64,000 nucleotides of DNA from Rapana venosa (GCA_028751875.1 CM054153.1:34307887-34371886), one strand, 5' to 3'. Numbered from the stretch's first letter, positions 32,961 through 43,795 are shown. Program-made: numbers and translations. Notes: generated from the sequence alone by a model not told the origin.

Positions 32961-33193
32961 GTCTGACACCTAGTCCATAACATCAAAACCAAAGTGGACG
33001 TTTGGATGAACTACTGACCTGAGGACTGCAAAAACAGAAGCCAGCCAAGGGCAGTGAGGGGTGAGGCTGGGTATAGGTAGGAGCATGCTCCATGGAAATG
33101 TGGTTCCAGTCCATTTGTCTGCCCCAGCTACCGGGTCTTCGTCTAGCTACTGGGTTGTGTCACTGCAGAATAGTGGCTTCATCAATCAGGCCA

Positions 33194-33196
<3 letters not shown>
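32961..33196. other. Non-coding spacer
   Basis: Unique-looking sequence with no gene. Confidence 0.5.
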
Positions 33197-33231
<35 letters not shown>

Positions 33232-33507
33232 CGGGAGGTGAGAGTGGGATGGAGGTAGAGAGAGAGGGGAGAGAGGGAGAGAGAGGGGGGGAGGGGAAGG
33301 GGAGAGAGAGGGGGAGGGGAGAGAGAGAGAAGGGGGAGAGGAAAGGGAATGGAGAGGGAGGAGGGAGAGGGAGGGAGAGAGAGAGGGAGAGGGGGAGGGG
33401 CGAGGAGAGAGGCGAGGAGGAGGGGAGGGGGAAGAAAGAGAGGGGAGGGGTGAGAGAGAGAGGAGTGAGAGGAAAGTAGAGAGAAGAGAGAGAGAGAGAG
33501 AGAGGAA

Positions 33508-33549
<42 letters not shown>

Positions 33550-33612
33550 GGAGAGAGAGAGAGAGAGAGAGGGAGGGAGGGAGAGGAGAGAGGAGAGAGA
33601 GAGAGAAGGGTG
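33197..33612. repeat. G-run followed by (GA)n/(GGGA)n
   Basis: A poly-G block (33197-33231) and a long GA/GGGA purine array. Ser-Leu-Pro frames on the minus strand are artefacts. Confidence 0.94.
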
Positions 33613-33759
33613 GCAGGCTGGCAGGCAGTCGGAAAGGTAGGTGGTGGTTGGGGGTGGGTGTATACAGAGACACTGAGACACACAAGGACAAAAATACACT
33701 CAAGACTGTTTAATTGAAGGATAGCGGATTACCACGGGGCTTTACACAATACCCTCAGT

Positions 33760-33927
33760 GACATAGAGAGAGAGGAGAGAGAGAGAGGATGGAGGAAGGA
33801 GGGAGACACAGAGACAGAGGAGAGAGGGAGGGTGAGAGGAAGGGAGAGTGAAGGATAGGGAGAGAGAGAGACAGAGAAGTAGAGGAGAGAGAAAGGTGAG
33901 AGACAGAGGATCCTCAGACAGAGGAGA

Positions 33928-33961
<34 letters not shown>

Positions 33962-33995
33962 AGAGAGGAGAGAGAGAGAGAGAGGAGACAATGAC
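33760..33995. repeat. GA-rich purine microsatellite
   Basis: GAGA, GGAGG and GACAGAG blocks. Confidence 0.92.
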
Positions 33996-34008
33996 AATGA
34001 ACAAATTT

Positions 34009-34075
34009 CTTTTATTTCGAGGATAATGAATAAGCACTCATGTGCTTTTTTACATCCAGTCCCCGCCCGTAGGGA
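34009..34075 (-). mobile_element. SINE 3' tail fragment
   Basis: On the minus strand: GGACTGGATGTAAAAAAGC, GAGTGCTTATTCATTATCC, CGAAATAAAAG. Part of the duplicated unit. Confidence 0.7.
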
Positions 34076-34140
34076 AACATCTTAATAATAACTCAACACT
34101 TATACAGTCTCACAGTAGAAACATGGGGAAATAACCCTTT

Positions 34141-34370
34141 TCAAACAGCCCCCCCCCCCCCTCTCAACAACTCCCCCCCCCCCCCCGAAAGCAAACTAAT
34201 AAAAGAAAACCCTAAAAACACCCCCCACCCACCCCCACCACCCCAAAAAAAAACCACATCCAAAACAAACAAACAAACAAAAGAGACAGGAAAACCAAAC
34301 CAACAAAAGAAGAAAAAAAGAAAAAAAAGAGAAAAGAACAACAAAAAACAACAACAACAACAAAACCAAA
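34141..34370. repeat. Poly-C and CAAA-rich tract
   Basis: C-runs, CACCCCC, then CAAACAAAC and AACAACAAC. Nearly T-free. Translated minus-strand frames (Phe, Val, Cys-rich) are artefacts. Confidence 0.88.
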
Positions 34371-35074
34371 GAAAATGACAACCAAACTTGATAAGTCATA
34401 AGATAAACATCTACACGTTGTTAAATGGTACATATACTTGTTACACATAACAATAAGATATTGAAATAGGGCGCTCATTAAGACTTAAGTACAGAGGACA
34501 AGTCCAATAAGTATTGAAAATATAAAATATGAATCCTTCATCAGGATAACCATAACTATAAGCAAAACGATAAAAGGTGAGAGAGAGAGAGACAGAGACA
34601 GAGTGTGTGTATTTCAAAGATAATATCCAATATATAATTCCCAAAACAGTACACGATCACCATCAACACTCATTTTTGATTATACTCGTTTCAAATTATA
34701 TGTCATGATAATGAAATAAACTCAATACCCATATATTCACACAATAAAAACAAGAAACAAAACAAAAGAAGAAATCTAATCTAAACCTATACACTCATTG
34801 AGGGAGAGAATGTGAGTGAGTGTGTGTGTGTGTGTGTGAGTGTGAGTGTGTGTGGGGGTGTGTGTGTGTCTGTGTCTCAGGGATAATACTAAATATATAA
34901 TACTCACAGAGCACACGATCAACACCAACACTTTTTAAATTATACTCATACAAATTGAATGTCATGATAATAAAAATAAGTGGAATACCCATACACTCAC
35001 ACAATAAAGAGGGGGAAACCCCAATAAAGTCATAAAAAGAACATCTACACATTGTAAGTAATAGAGACAAATTC

Positions 35075-35140
35075 TGTTTTTCCAGGATAATGAATAAGTA
35101 CTCATGTGCTTTTTACATCCAGTCCCCGCCCGTAGGGTCA
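35075..35140 (-). mobile_element. SINE 3' tail fragment, second unit
   Basis: Same landmarks as 34009-34075, including the CCCGCCCGTAGGG edge. Confidence 0.7.
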
Positions 35141-35184
35141 CATATTAATAATGAACTCAGTAGTCATACTTTCAAACAGTAGAA

Positions 35185-35413
35185 GCAAAAGGAAGAAACT
35201 TTAAAAAAGAAAAAGAGAGAAAAAGAAAAAACCAAACAAACAATCCCAGACAAACAAGAAACAAAATAAACCCCAGAACATCCCTCCCAAAAAACAAACA
35301 AGAAAAAAAAACCCATCCCCGACCAAACAAACAAACAAAAAAACAAGAAAAAAAAACAACAACAAACAAACAAATTGAGAAAAAACACACAAAAGAACCC
35401 AACACCGTCCAAC

Positions 35414-35444
<31 letters not shown>

Positions 35445-35541
35445 ATACACCAAAACAAAAACAAACAAACAAAAAACCCAAACAAAATCAACAAACAAAC
35501 AACAAAACAACAACTACAGCAATAACAACACAGAGAGAGAC

Positions 35542-35607
<66 letters not shown>

Positions 35608-35615
35608 TAAGCCAA
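35185..35615. repeat. CAAA-rich, poly-C and (GA)n tract
   Basis: AAACAAAC sequence, a C-run at about 35415-35430 with (CA)n, AACAAC, then (GA)n from 35530. Confidence 0.88.
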
Positions 35616-35799
35616 ACTTATAGATCATAAAACTGAACACCTTCATATTGCAGAATAGTACACATAGTTGTTACACGTAATAATAAGATAATGAAATAGG
35701 ACATTCACTGGAGCTCAAGTACAGTCAACAAGCCCAAAATAATATTGAAAATAGAACGTATAAAAATGCCCTTTATTAGAATACACAACAACTATAGAA

Positions 35800-35834
35800 G
35801 GAAGAGAGAGAGAGAGAGGAGAGAGAGAGGAGAG

Positions 35835-35872
<38 letters not shown>

Positions 35873-35904
35873 TTTAATTGCATATCGGCCTTAGGCCACA
35901 ATAC

Positions 35905-35979
<75 letters not shown>

Positions 35980-36012
35980 GTGTGTGTGTGTGCGTGTGTG
36001 TGTGTGTGTTTC
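35800..36012. repeat. (GA)n-(GT)n enclosing a LINE-D type 3' terminus
   Basis: (GA)n blocks surround 35868-35905, which carries the reverse of the LINE-D end (ATTTAATTGCATATCGGCC, then TTAGGCCACAATACA). The array ends in (GT)n. Confidence 0.85.
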
Positions 36013-36209
36013 AGAGATGGTACTAAATATATAATTCTCAAAACAGTACACGATCACCTTCAACACTTATTTTGATTACTCATACAAATTATATGTCACG
36101 ATAATCAAATAAATTCAATACCCATACTCTCACACAATAAAAACAAGGAGGAAAAGAAAGAAAGAAAAACAACAACACTCAGCCAAATCTATAAGGTCAT
36201 AATGAGAGA

Positions 36210-37116
36210 AAGAGAGAACTCTGAACTCTGAACATGTTTAATATGTACATTGGCCTTGGGCCACAATACCTGGAGTGCAGGGGGGGGGGGGGGGGGGCGG
36301 GGGGGGGGGGGGGGGGCGGAAGCAAAACTGATGTCGTGCCGAATTCACTGTAACAAGAAAAACAACCTGTGGGAGCATGATCACAATGGCCACATATTGA
36401 ACAGGCCTGGAACGTGATAAACACACCTTATACTGCATCAACATTGTTGGCATCAACATCAAAATCACGTGTCAAAATGCAATATTTCATTTCCGTATAA
36501 CCGCGACAGTACTTGTAAAACATATCTTATTACGCACACCAAGAAATACTATTTTGATATAACAACTTCTTCCTTCTGGAGTGAAAAACGTATTTGGATA
36601 GGTAATGAGTGCGTTCTCTATTTAATGATTTTTTAAATCTGGTAGAGGTATATCAATACACTCAGTTAAGAACTGTTTCCTTAAATCAGAGTACACTGAG
36701 CATTCTAGCAAAAAAAATGTACTTCGTTTTCATTTTTTGTTTTACAAAACGGACACATTTTATCTTGATCATTTTTAGTATATCTGAAAACATTGTTATT
36801 AAGGGGTAAAGCATTAACCTAACTTGTGTCACAGCAACCCGGAAACAGTAAGTGTCCATAAAGTCAATGATTTTTCTTTTTCAAAGATATTTTTGAACGA
36901 TCTGTAGTTTTCATATCTCTCCTTATCTGTTATGGTTCCATGCCACTCTTGGGTAAACATGTCAACTAATCTCTGCTTAAATATGCGTAAAAAGGCTTTT
37001 ACATCACCAACTCCTTGTTGCAGCCATACAATATTGAATCCAGTGTAGCACAGAATTTCCCTTATCTTTGATGCCCAGCATTCTCTTCCACATTTATCAA
37101 GTTCTACCAACATTTG
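36210..37116 (-). mobile_element. LINE-D, 3' part (ORF2 C-terminus and 3' UTR)
   Basis: Minus-strand continuation of the element at 40244-45220, split by RTE copy C. At 37113-36830 the frame reads MLVELDKCGRECWASKIREI and QRLVDMFTQEWHG. Beyond one frameshift, 36790-36600 gives a CCHC-like end (CPFCKTKNENEVHF, then a Cys). The terminal sequence is TATTGTGGCCCAAGGCC, then TTAAACATGTTCAGAG and repeats of TTCAGAG, passing into (CT)n. A G-run compound lies in the 3' UTR at 36280-36316. Confidence 0.85.
37106..37116 (+). repeat. Target-site duplication of RTE copy C, left
   Basis: ACCAACATTTG, identical to 40244-40254. The last three bases (TTG) also match the RTE sequence at the junction, a microhomology. 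Confidence 0.93.
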
Positions 37117-37639
37117 TTGGTGAGGTCATTGATGTCATTGTCCAGGAGGGTTAATGCCGCAAAACGTCCGCCAAGCTTAGCTTGGAAGATCTCCTCGACA
37201 TCTGGATCTTTCAGTTTGTCCACGTCAAATTTGATACGTGGGTTTGCAGGCTGTTTGTTTTTCTTCAGCTTCATTTTGAATACCAGCAGTACAAGGTCGT
37301 GGTCGCTGCCTATGTCAGCTCCAGGGTAGGTTCTTGCTCTGGCTCTGTTAGATGCTGGATTTGAAGCGCCGTGGTGTTAAGATAAAATCTATTTGGTTAT
37401 GGATCTTGCCGTTTGGCGCATGCCAGGTTGTCCTCCTTGACTGCTTGTGGGATAGAGGGTATTGGCAATGGTAAGTCTGTGGGTGCAGGCAAACTCCTGC
37501 AGACGTAGTCGCCTGTCGTTGGTCTCTCCAGTTCCAAACCGACCAACTGTTCCGGCCCATTGGTTGTAAGAGTCAGGACCTACTTTGGCGTTAAAATCCC
37601 CTTGAATGATGATGTCTTTCTTGGGTATCTTCATAATGG

Positions 37640-37640
<1 letters not shown>
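37114..37640 (-). pseudogene. RTE copy C endonuclease fragment (inverted)
   Basis: Reads MKIPKKDIIIQGDFNAKVG from 37634, then TVGRFGTGETNDRRLRL. A frameshift near 37440 moves to RTTWHAPNGKIHNQIDFIL and continues past SDHD into the linker. The GDFNAK and NQIDF motifs are retained. It is non-functional because of the frameshift and truncation at both ends. Confidence 0.88.
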
Positions 37641-37670
<30 letters not shown>

Positions 37671-37716
37671 TATTTATTATATATATATATATAATATATA
37701 TATATATATATACATA
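37641..37716. repeat. (TA)n microsatellite
   Basis: TA array with AAT slips between the inverted RTE segment and the I-like LINE 3' region; possibly the tail of the latter. Confidence 0.9.
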
Positions 37717-39240
37717 ATTATAAACATGCGTGTGGCAGCTGTCTGTATTCACATACATCTTTAGGACGGTGTTGAGATGGTTGTTGTCACAAGAAGACAC
37801 ATTTATTTTTAAAAAAGACCCAGTGGCCTTGGCATTTATTTCATTTATTTTCTTTATTTCATTTTATTGGCAGAATTACCATCCTTGCTGTCATCATGAC
37901 TTCCTGCTTAACCCCGTTTGCTTAAAACCGATCCTATCATTGCATGATATACTTTTCGTGCCTACGTGCGTGCGTGTGTGGTGCGTGCGTGTTGTTGTTG
38001 ACTTCAATTTTACGTCTGTTCACTTTTAGTGATATTAGACGCCCCCCCCAAAAAAACAACAACAAACAAACAAAAAACAAACAAAACAAAAAACAAAAAA
38101 AACAACCCGGGAGATGTGGATGTGGTTTAAAAAAAAAAATCTCGAAAAACTTGGCAATGCAACAGGAATTTAAAAAACAAAACAAAAAACCAACAAGTCA
38201 TTAACGTTAATGTAACTATAATAAATGTCCTATGGGACTGTAAAAAATACCCTTTCACAATTTCAAATGCCAATTTTAAATTACTGAATATGCTGGTGAG
38301 GGAGTTTTCAGAAAAATGGGGCATGAAAGGTTTTACATCTGGCAGTCAAAAAGTATATGAGTATTAGTGATATTCTCACCACACAGGCATTTACCATCTT
38401 TGCTGAATTTGGTTATCATGCATTTAGTTTCATTCTATAGAATAAAGTATTAATTCTCCTTGACGTAAAAACGGTTGTACTGACTTCTGAATGGTTCCCC
38501 ACTGTTAGATTATGGGTATTGATTGCAGTTCTAGTTAAAAGTCTCTCATTTTGCTGATTACTATCAGTGACCTTTCTCAATGTGTTTTGTTCTAGTAAGC
38601 TATACCCTTCTTGTAAGGATAACGGCACATGCAATTCTATTGCATCCCGTCCATGTTTTGCACCCTTTTTGGCAGCTCTATCCGCCCACTTATTTGGAAA
38701 GAACCCAGTGTGTGAAGGCACCCAACAAAAATTCACACTTATGCCCTTTAAGATTAAGAGATGTATGACATGCTTAATCTCTAATATGATTTTCGAAGTT
38801 TTCTTGTAACATGGCGATTTTAAAGCATACAATGCCGATTTAGAATCAACGCAAAGAAGAATTTGAAATATACCCAACGGCAAATCAAAGATATAAGTAA
38901 GACCCATTAGTATTGCTACAAGTTCTGCTGTAAATATCGAGTGATGTTTACCAATATAATATGATTTTTCAATTTTTAACGCTGGTATAACAAAAGCAGA
39001 ACCTGTTTCTTGATTATCTAGGCGTGATCCATCTGTATAAATTTGTAAATGGTCAAAATATTTATGATGGATGTGGGATCGGACATCAGCAACCATTATA
39101 TTCTGGTTGTCATTCTTGTTTTCATTAGACACCTCTATATCGAAGACACATATGTACTTATGGGCATTAAAGAGGATATATATTTCGCTCTTTTAGGAAA
39201 ATTAAACTCTGATTTCACGTCTATTTCTTCTGAAACCCTA
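37717..39240 (-). mobile_element. I-like LINE fragment (RNase H domain and 3' end)
   Basis: A minus-strand non-LTR remnant identified by an RNase H domain after the RT position, which marks the I/R1/Tad-like groups. Downstream of the domain is a short Cys/His cluster (CLCGENITNTH, then a Cys) before the 3' region. The 3' part includes a CAAA/poly-C tract (38041-38110) and AATAAA-type repeats, and ends against (TA)n. The RT and endonuclease are missing. Confidence 0.75.
38416..39190 (-). pseudogene. RNase H domain of an I-like LINE ORF2
   Basis: Open frame from about 39190; an alternative start codon at 39132 gives 238 residues. Counting from there: HLQIYTDGSRLDN (Asp34), HSIFTAELVAIL (Glu70), LLCVDSKSALYAL (Asp96), CWVPSHTGFFPNKWADRAAK (His141 and Asp151). 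All four acidic catalytic residues of RNase H are present. The enzyme would remove element RNA after first-strand synthesis. The frame is uninterrupted over the domain, but the upstream RT is absent, so this is a 5'-truncated copy. It sits inside RTE copy C. Confidence 0.85.
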
Positions 39241-40236
39241 TATACAACACCGCAAGCAGTGCCGTGCAGTCCTTCTGAACAATCAGGTCGGAGACTACTT
39301 CAAAACCACAGTTGGGGTCCGACAAGGATGCCTGTTATCTCCTGTCCTGTTTAATCTGTTCTTGGAAAACATCATGAGAGAGACCCTCCATGACTTCCAC
39401 CCTACCATCTCCATTGGCGGCAGACCCCTCAACAACTTACGGTTTGCCGATGACATTGACCTCATGGGCGGAAGTAACACAGAGCTGCAAGATCTTACGA
39501 CCAGACTTGAGAACAGAGCTGGAGCATATGGTATGGAGGTGAGCTCGGAGAAAAGTAAAGTACTTGTGAACCCGGGCACGAGCAATGCCACCGCTAAAAT
39601 TTACATGAACGGCCAACAACTGGAGGAGGTAGACCTTTTAAATACCTCGGCGCTACACTCACAAAGGACGGGCGATCGACGACGAAATCAAAGTCAGAAA
39701 TACCCAGGGCAACTTCCATAAAACAAAACTCACCACCATAGGGAAAAGTAAGAGATCAGTTTCCCAATCAAACTAAAGCTCTACAAACCCCTAATTCCAG
39801 TCGATCCTGCTGTACGGAAGTGAACCTGGACATTGACTGCTGAAACAGCAAAGCGAATCCAGTCTTCAAAACAAAATGCCATAGAAAACTACTGGGCATA
39901 TCCTGGAGAGAACGAAAGACCAATGAATTTGTCAAGAGTCAAATAACACGGCTGGCAGGTCCACAGGAACCCCTTCTCACCATCGTCAAGAAGAAAAAGC
40001 TGACATGGTTCGGCCACGTCACCTGCCACAACACTCTGCCCAAAACAGTACTGCAGGGAACACTCGAAGGAGGGGAAGACAGAACAAGTCATGGATGGAC
40101 AACATCAGAGAATGGACCAGGATGAATGACTCGGCACTACTGCGCAGAGCCGAGGACCGAGATGGATGGAGGAGGCTTACCACGGCATCGTCTTTCATGT
40201 CTCCCCCACGACCGCCAAGGTCACGGGTCTGATGAT
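39241..40236 (+). pseudogene. RTE copy C reverse transcriptase fragment (sense)
   Basis: Starts at the position matching copy B 16365 (TATACAACACCGCAAGCAG) with a 5-base insertion soon after. Frames: 39362-39721 includes RFADDIDLMGGSNTELQDL; after several small indels between about 39620 and 39870 the end reads GRQNKSWMDNIREWT at 40005-40232. Ends in the stop and (GAT)n tail. Not translatable as one protein. Confidence 0.88.
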
Positions 40237-40243
40237 GATGATG

Positions 40244-40254
40244 ACCAACATTTG
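40244..40254 (+). repeat. Target-site duplication of RTE copy C, right
   Basis: ACCAACATTTG. Removing everything from 37117 to 40254 rejoins the LINE-D frame exactly (LPYYAYQM then LVELDKCG), which confirms the insertion. Confidence 0.93.
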
Positions 40255-40446
40255 GTAGGCATAATATGGTAACCTGTTTGGACTCATTTGTAATAGCTTA
40301 AACCAGTATCTAAGAGCATTAGTATAAGAATTGATATAAAGCGGGTATCTACCCAATTCCCCATATACCATTTTATTCGATGTTCTTACTGGTACTCCTA
40401 GAAATCTCTTACATGCAATCAGGTGAACTTTTTCAATATGTTCCAT
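40255..40446 (-). pseudogene. LINE-D ORF2 C-terminal segment
   Basis: ATG-led frame: MEHIEKVHLIACKRFLGVPV, VYGELGRYPLYINSYTNALR, and LQMSPNRLPYYAYQM, where RTE copy C interrupts it; the rest is at 37113-36830. It aligns with the LINE-E segment at 46921. Its function in these elements is not known. Confidence 0.8.
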
Positions 40447-40579
40447 TCTACTTAAACCCTATATTTCTGAAGAATATAACAAAGTTGGCTGAACTTAACA
40501 TCAAACCCCTTTGAAAAATGGCTTGCATTCATCTCTTTATATCTATTTAAAGCTTTGTATAACTGAATTACTGCCTTTT

Positions 40580-41600
40580 TCCCCTTTTAAAAACTAGGGT
40601 TTTCAGTGCCCAACTTTGTACTAATCTTTTTCGTAAAAGTGAAACCTAAATAGCAATATTGATTAACTACTTCTATCTTATCACCCTTGTAGACCCATTG
40701 CTCGTGTTTTGCAAGAAACCCACCTTTTCTAAAAACCATTACTTTAGTTTTATCAATATTTACATTTAGCTGCATACTATCACAGAAAGTTTGCAGAATA
40801 TTTAATTGTTGTTGCAATCCAAATGGCATCACTGAAAGAAGAGCAACATCATCTGCAAATAACAAAATGAACAGCTCAAAAAATATCAGGTTTGCATCTG
40901 GATTCCATGCTTGCCGTTTTCATTCATGTGATTAGCTAGTGATTAATGAACATTGTAAATAATGTAGGGCTTAATACGCAGCCTATCTAACACCTATTAG
41001 ACACTCAAAAAACTCAGATAATTTATCCTTAACTCTAACACAAGAAAGCAACGACTTATACATAGCTGATAATGAAGCAAAAAGTTTAGCACTTACCCCG
41101 TGGGTTTTGATACAGTCAAGAAGTTTATCATGTCTGACTGAATCAACGCTTTCTTGAAGTCTACAAAAGCGACATATAACTTTTTACCTTTCTTAGACAT
41201 ATATTTTTGAGCTGTCGCATGTAAGGTAAAAATCTGGTCAACGTAAAGTATTTTTCCCCAAAACCTGCTTGATTTTCACAAATAAGAGAGTTTTTCTCTA
41301 GCCAGGCATACAGTCTTGAATTTAGTATTGACGTATAACATTTCGATAAAATACTTAGCAAAGAAACACCCCTGTAATTATCTACATTATTTGGATTTCC
41401 TTTCTTAAAAATTGGAACAGCTTTTGACCAGACATGTGGGTATATACCTCTGCTGAATATGGTATAAAAAAGCTTGTTAAGGAAACATTTCACCTCATTG
41501 CCACCATTTTTCACCATTTCAGCAGAAATCCCATCAATTCCACTTGATTTTCCCACCCTTTAATTTGAGTATAGCTTTACTTATTTCTTCTTCAGATAAT
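40580..41600 (-). pseudogene. LINE-D reverse transcriptase, broken
   Basis: 41556-41161 reads GKSSGIDGISAEMVKNGG, WSKAVPIFKKGNPNNVDNYR, SLICENQAGFGEKY. The block near 41160 keeps LYVAFVDFKKA. 40865-40587 carries MLFADDVALLSVMPFG (catalytic Asp pair), KVMVFRKGGFLAKHEQW, IEVVNQYCYLGFTFTKK. The RT is recognisable throughout but spans at least three frames. Confidence 0.85.
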
Positions 41601-41689
41601 GTTTGTTTAATTCATGTCACTTTCTTCAGACCCAAATTTACATATGTACGTGCATGCTGTTCATGTGGAGGTTCATTGCTTTGAAACAA

Positions 41690-43110
41690 CTCTTAAAAAG
41701 ATTCATCCAGTCTGCGGGTTTTTAAATGTCTTTTTTTGGTCTTCTTAATTATTACAACCCCCATTTTCTGAGTTTTTTTCCCCAAAAGATGGATGGGGAA
41801 AAGAAATGTTTGTTTATAGGACACTCTATTTTTTTGTTTTTCTAAATGTTTCCCTTTGTTTTTAAATTTAATTTTTTGTATTTTTTCGAGGTGACAAAAA
41901 ACCAATTCTGTCTTTTCCTCTCTTGTTCTTTTTAAATTTTAAAAATTTAAAGTTTGTTCTAGTGTTTTTTTAAACTTTTGCCAACATTTCAGCATCAAAC
42001 ATTTTTTGTTTTGGCTTTTTCTTTTTTTTTTTTAAAATTTACCATGAAATTGGGATGGATTCCTTTAAGCATTGAACAAAAAAAATCAAACCCATTGTCT
42101 ACACCCTTTTTCAAGAAAATTTGTAGCCTTTTTTAATATTTTTTCCCAAATTTCAAGTTTGGGTATTACAAGATCAAAAGAGTCCTTTTTTTTAGCATCT
42201 TTCCCAAAAACTTTTTTTTTGTTTCAATATTTTTATTTATCGCCTGTTCTTCAAAAAACCCCAAAAACATTTATAGCCTTTCCAGGGGAATTTTAAAATA
42301 ACAATTGGCAGATTCAGATTTGAAAACCTTTTGATTTTCCACGCAACAATATTTATAGTTACAAACAGTTTACAAAGGGTATAACAAAATAATCAACTGT
42401 GCTGGGTTCCGAGGTTTAGAAAATATGTAAAAACCACTAAACAAAACTAGGTTTACACAGCCATTCGGATTAACAATCAAACATATTTCAAAATTTTAAA
42501 AAGTTGGGCTTCCAAAGACTTTGTGATAGAAACTTTAGAATTTTTTAGAAAAAACATCATCAACGGTTTTTTTTAAAACCCCCAAAGTCAAAATCGCCCT
42601 CAAACATGAATTTGTTTAAAAATTGCGTTTAGCCCTTTTAAAATTTCCAGTCAGCAGAAGGTAAGAATATTTATTTTAATCCAGCAAATCTAGAATACAC
42701 TGTTCCCAACTTTCCAGCCCAAATCCATTATGTTGCAGTTTTTCCCGGGGAAAATCGAAACCCTAAGGTTTTATGTATGTACACACTACCAGTATATCTT
42801 TGTCAAATTTAGAAAAGTTCCCCTTTTAATTTTTTTACAATTGTATTATGTAAAAATCAAAATTTTCACCCCAAAAAACCTTTAAAATTCCCTTTTGTAT
42901 ATGCAATTCCCCCCCCCAGAATACCTTCCCTGGTGAGACAGTTTTTTTGCTTTTGAAGTAAAAATAACAAAATCAGTGAAAAATGATGAATCAAAATTAT
43001 CTCCTACAAAAGTTTCTGTTAAGCAAATAAAGTCATGCATCAAAAGAAAATTTGTGAAATCTCTGTTATCTAGTTTTGAAACAAGCCATTGACATTGTAA
43101 TTGAGAATAT
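41690..43110 (-). pseudogene. LINE-D endonuclease region, heavily corrupted
   Basis: The 5' part on the minus strand (43110 downward) reads HVHILNYNVNGLF..., followed in shifted frames by FLLMHDFICL, FVGDNFD and LSHQGRYSGG-like fragments, homologous in order to the LINE-E endonuclease. Between about 41700 and 42970 there are many T-, A- and C-runs and no frame stays open. The catalytic motifs GDWN and SDH could not be found here. Confidence 0.65.
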
Positions 43111-43252
43111 GAACATGTGAGTTACTTACATTATATACAACATGACTAGTGTCCTGATTGCTAATCCCCTCTTTTGGCACAAGCACACTGTCACAAGGAG
43201 GACGTTTAGGACCTCCTGTTTTGAATCCACCCATTGTGGCCCGGCCAATATC

Positions 43253-43795
43253 CTATTTGTTGGAGACAACGGCTCCCTTGGAGTGAGATTTCTGTTTTTC
43301 ACAGATCCCTCCACTCTCTTTGGAGCGGTCATCTGCTGCCACCCTTTGGAGAGAGTCCAGGATGCTGGACTGGCTCACTGACCTACGTGACACTGCATGC
43401 GTGTTTTGTTCTGAGCCTGTTTGTTTCTGGGAGGCAGCATGCCTAGGTGGCCTGGCTTGCCTACCCGATGTTGACAAACGGGCATCACGAGATTTGCCCT
43501 GTTTTGCCACCCTTGACTCTGTGTTCCTCTTTTGTATTTTTGGGACATGGCTGCTTCCATTTGTGTCAGACTGTTCAACTACTGATTCATCTTCTGCTGC
43601 ATCACTTTTCTTTGTCACTGATACATTAGACTTACCATGGGTAGTTGTGCACACCTCATGAACATTTACAGAATCTGTCAGAATGTCAGAGTCAGTGATG
43701 GTCCCTTCTGGTATTGCGTCATTTATTGTTTGACTTTGATCCAAGTCAATGTTGTCATTCGCATATGTGTGAGTGTCACCCCTACTGTCTGCCAT
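43253..43795 (-). pseudogene. LINE-D ORF2 N-terminal low-complexity region
   Basis: A 180-residue frame rich in Ser, Asp, Thr and Lys/Arg: acidic start (ADSRGDTHTYANDNIDLDQS), then a basic stretch (STSGRQARPPRHAASQKQTG). No known domain. Its position between ORF1 and the endonuclease matches the LINE-E frame at 50032. It is unclear whether it is the ORF2 N-terminus or a separate small ORF. Confidence 0.6.

Larger units (their letters stand above)
34003..36205. repeat. Diverged tandem duplication, unit about 1.1 kb
   Basis: Two units with the same order of parts. Unit 1 starts with a minus-strand SINE tail at 34009-34075 (plus strand TTATTTCGAGGATAATGAAT), unit 2 with another at 35075-35140; both end CCCGCCCGTAGGG. 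Each is followed by AATAATNAACTCA..., CAGTAGAA, a poly-C/CAAA tract, a block TCATAAGATAAACATCTACA (34388) or its relative (35627), ACATAACAATAAGATA-type sequence, and a (GA)n/(GT)n block. A third block, TAAATATATAATTCTCAAAA, then follows (34637, 34886 and 36022). Unit 1 has two copies of the last block. The last block also occurs alone at 45760, 51590 and about 51900. Confidence 0.75.
37117..40243. mobile_element. RTE copy C: inverted 5' segment, filler, sense 3' segment
   Basis: Between perfect 11-bp duplications lie three parts. 37114-37640 is the RTE endonuclease region on the minus strand (copy B positions 14815-15344). 37641-39240 is unrelated sequence with a minus-strand I-like LINE fragment. 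39241-40243 is RTE RT and tail on the plus strand (copy B 16365 to the end), with a short (GAT)n tail next to the right duplication. Copy B positions 15345-16364 are missing. An inverted 5' part beside a sense 3' part is the signature of twin priming. Confidence 0.88.
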
